Source: Planctomycetota bacterium | GTDB lineage: Bacteria; Planctomycetota; Planctomycetia; Pirellulales; Thermoguttaceae | Direction of reading: 5' to 3' | NCBI GenBank assembly: GCA_018897395.1 | Contig: JAHIKV010000235.1 | Span: forward strand, 1-15,267 | Length of the DNA: 15,267 nt | Part shown: one piece after another, positions 15,149-15,267 of the stretch | How the letters are laid out: each line of letters starts with the position of its first letter | How positions within the stretch are numbered: position 1 is the stretch's first letter | Notes under the pieces: generated by a model | The model's input: the letters and a program-made list of their open reading frames with translations, nothing else | What the model was told of the DNA's origin: nothing | Databases searched by the model: none | Made by a program: the position numbers and the translations under genes

Positions 15149-15267
15149 GTGCGCTTGTAAGTGTATCGAATCAGCAGGGTGGGAGTCCCTGTCGAAGTTG
15201 GGTCTGAACTTTGTAACCAATAGTAACTGCGTCCTCGTGAGAGGGGGTGGAGAGCAACTGGAGGTGA
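15149..15267 (+). ncRNA. Probable 5' end of a group II intron, cut by the window edge
   Basis: Directly after the REP-like pair, the sequence starts GTGCGCTTGTAAGTG, matching the GTGYG 5' end of group II introns. It continues with the hairpin CAGGG-TGGGAGT-CCCTG (15175-15191), like the GGGTGAAAGTCCC element common in domain I, then AAGTT/AACTT (15195-15199, 15206-15211 region), GTAACTGCG, and CCTC-GTGA-GAGG (15233-15244). It ends in AACTGGAGGTGA. Domain V and any reverse transcriptase gene would lie outside, so the call rests on recall of the 5' pattern. The alternative is an untranslated leader whose GGAGGTGA is the ribosome binding site of a gene starting just past the edge. Confidence 0.5.

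Noticed and set aside
15259..15267. GGAGGTGA as the ribosome binding site of a gene starting at the window edge
   Set aside because: Possible, but the preceding 110 bases resemble group II intron domain I, in which such a sequence can occur; kept only as the alternative.

Overview
The window (15,267 bp, GC-rich) looks like chromosomal DNA of a planctomycete, probably in or near Pirellulales. The reasons are: two tandem long Gfo/Idh/MocA oxidoreductases of a type common in planctomycetes, one with a Tat signal; a lipoprotein with a CRMC...DYRGP start; a small PHA_gran_rgn-type protein; a zf-HC2 anti-sigma remnant; a very Cys/Pro-rich exported repeat protein; and many GC-rich palindromic intergenic repeats. 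This placement is inference; no rRNA or other marker is present.

Layout. 1-3194 (+): carB, missing about 25-30 N-terminal residues. 3195-3463: a 31-codon remnant of a zinc-finger anti-sigma gene. 3464-5108 (-): rmlD (dTDP-4-dehydrorhamnose reductase) followed 22 bp later by an SDR whose catalytic residues (Asp-Tyr-Lys) resemble pteridine reductase/FolM. 5259-6248 (+): galE, divergent from rmlD, so this is a nucleotide-sugar/surface-polysaccharide neighbourhood. 6449-6828: an IS1-InsA-like transposase fragment cut by a 126-bp non-coding element with perfect 16-bp terminal inverted repeats. 6936-7340 (-): small lipoprotein. 7773-8552 (-): exported 259-aa protein with 39 Cys built on a Cx-P-x-T pentapeptide, with a good terminator behind it. 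9092-9715 (-): second lipoprotein. 9765-10150: dense palindromic repeats. 10170-15049 (-): PHA_gran_rgn-type protein, TIM-barrel sugar isomerase/epimerase, and two paralogous Gfo/Idh/MocA oxidoreductases, probably a sugar or cyclitol module. 15080-15148: a REP-like inverted pair, directly followed at 15149 by what looks like the 5' end of a group II intron running out of the window.

The most unusual content lies between genes. At least three unrelated-in-sequence elements (6703-6828, 9765-9901, 15080-15148) share one plan: two hairpins in inverted orientation, inside an outer stem, with the central loop sequence kept and the stem bases changed in compensating pairs. Simpler GC hairpins with a TTTAGCC lead-in sit at gene ends (10504-10529, 11469-11504) and even supply or overlap the stop codons. 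No mobilising enzyme (for example a RAYT) is visible in the window. The second point of interest is the Cys-rich repeat protein, which may be a disulfide-linked envelope component.
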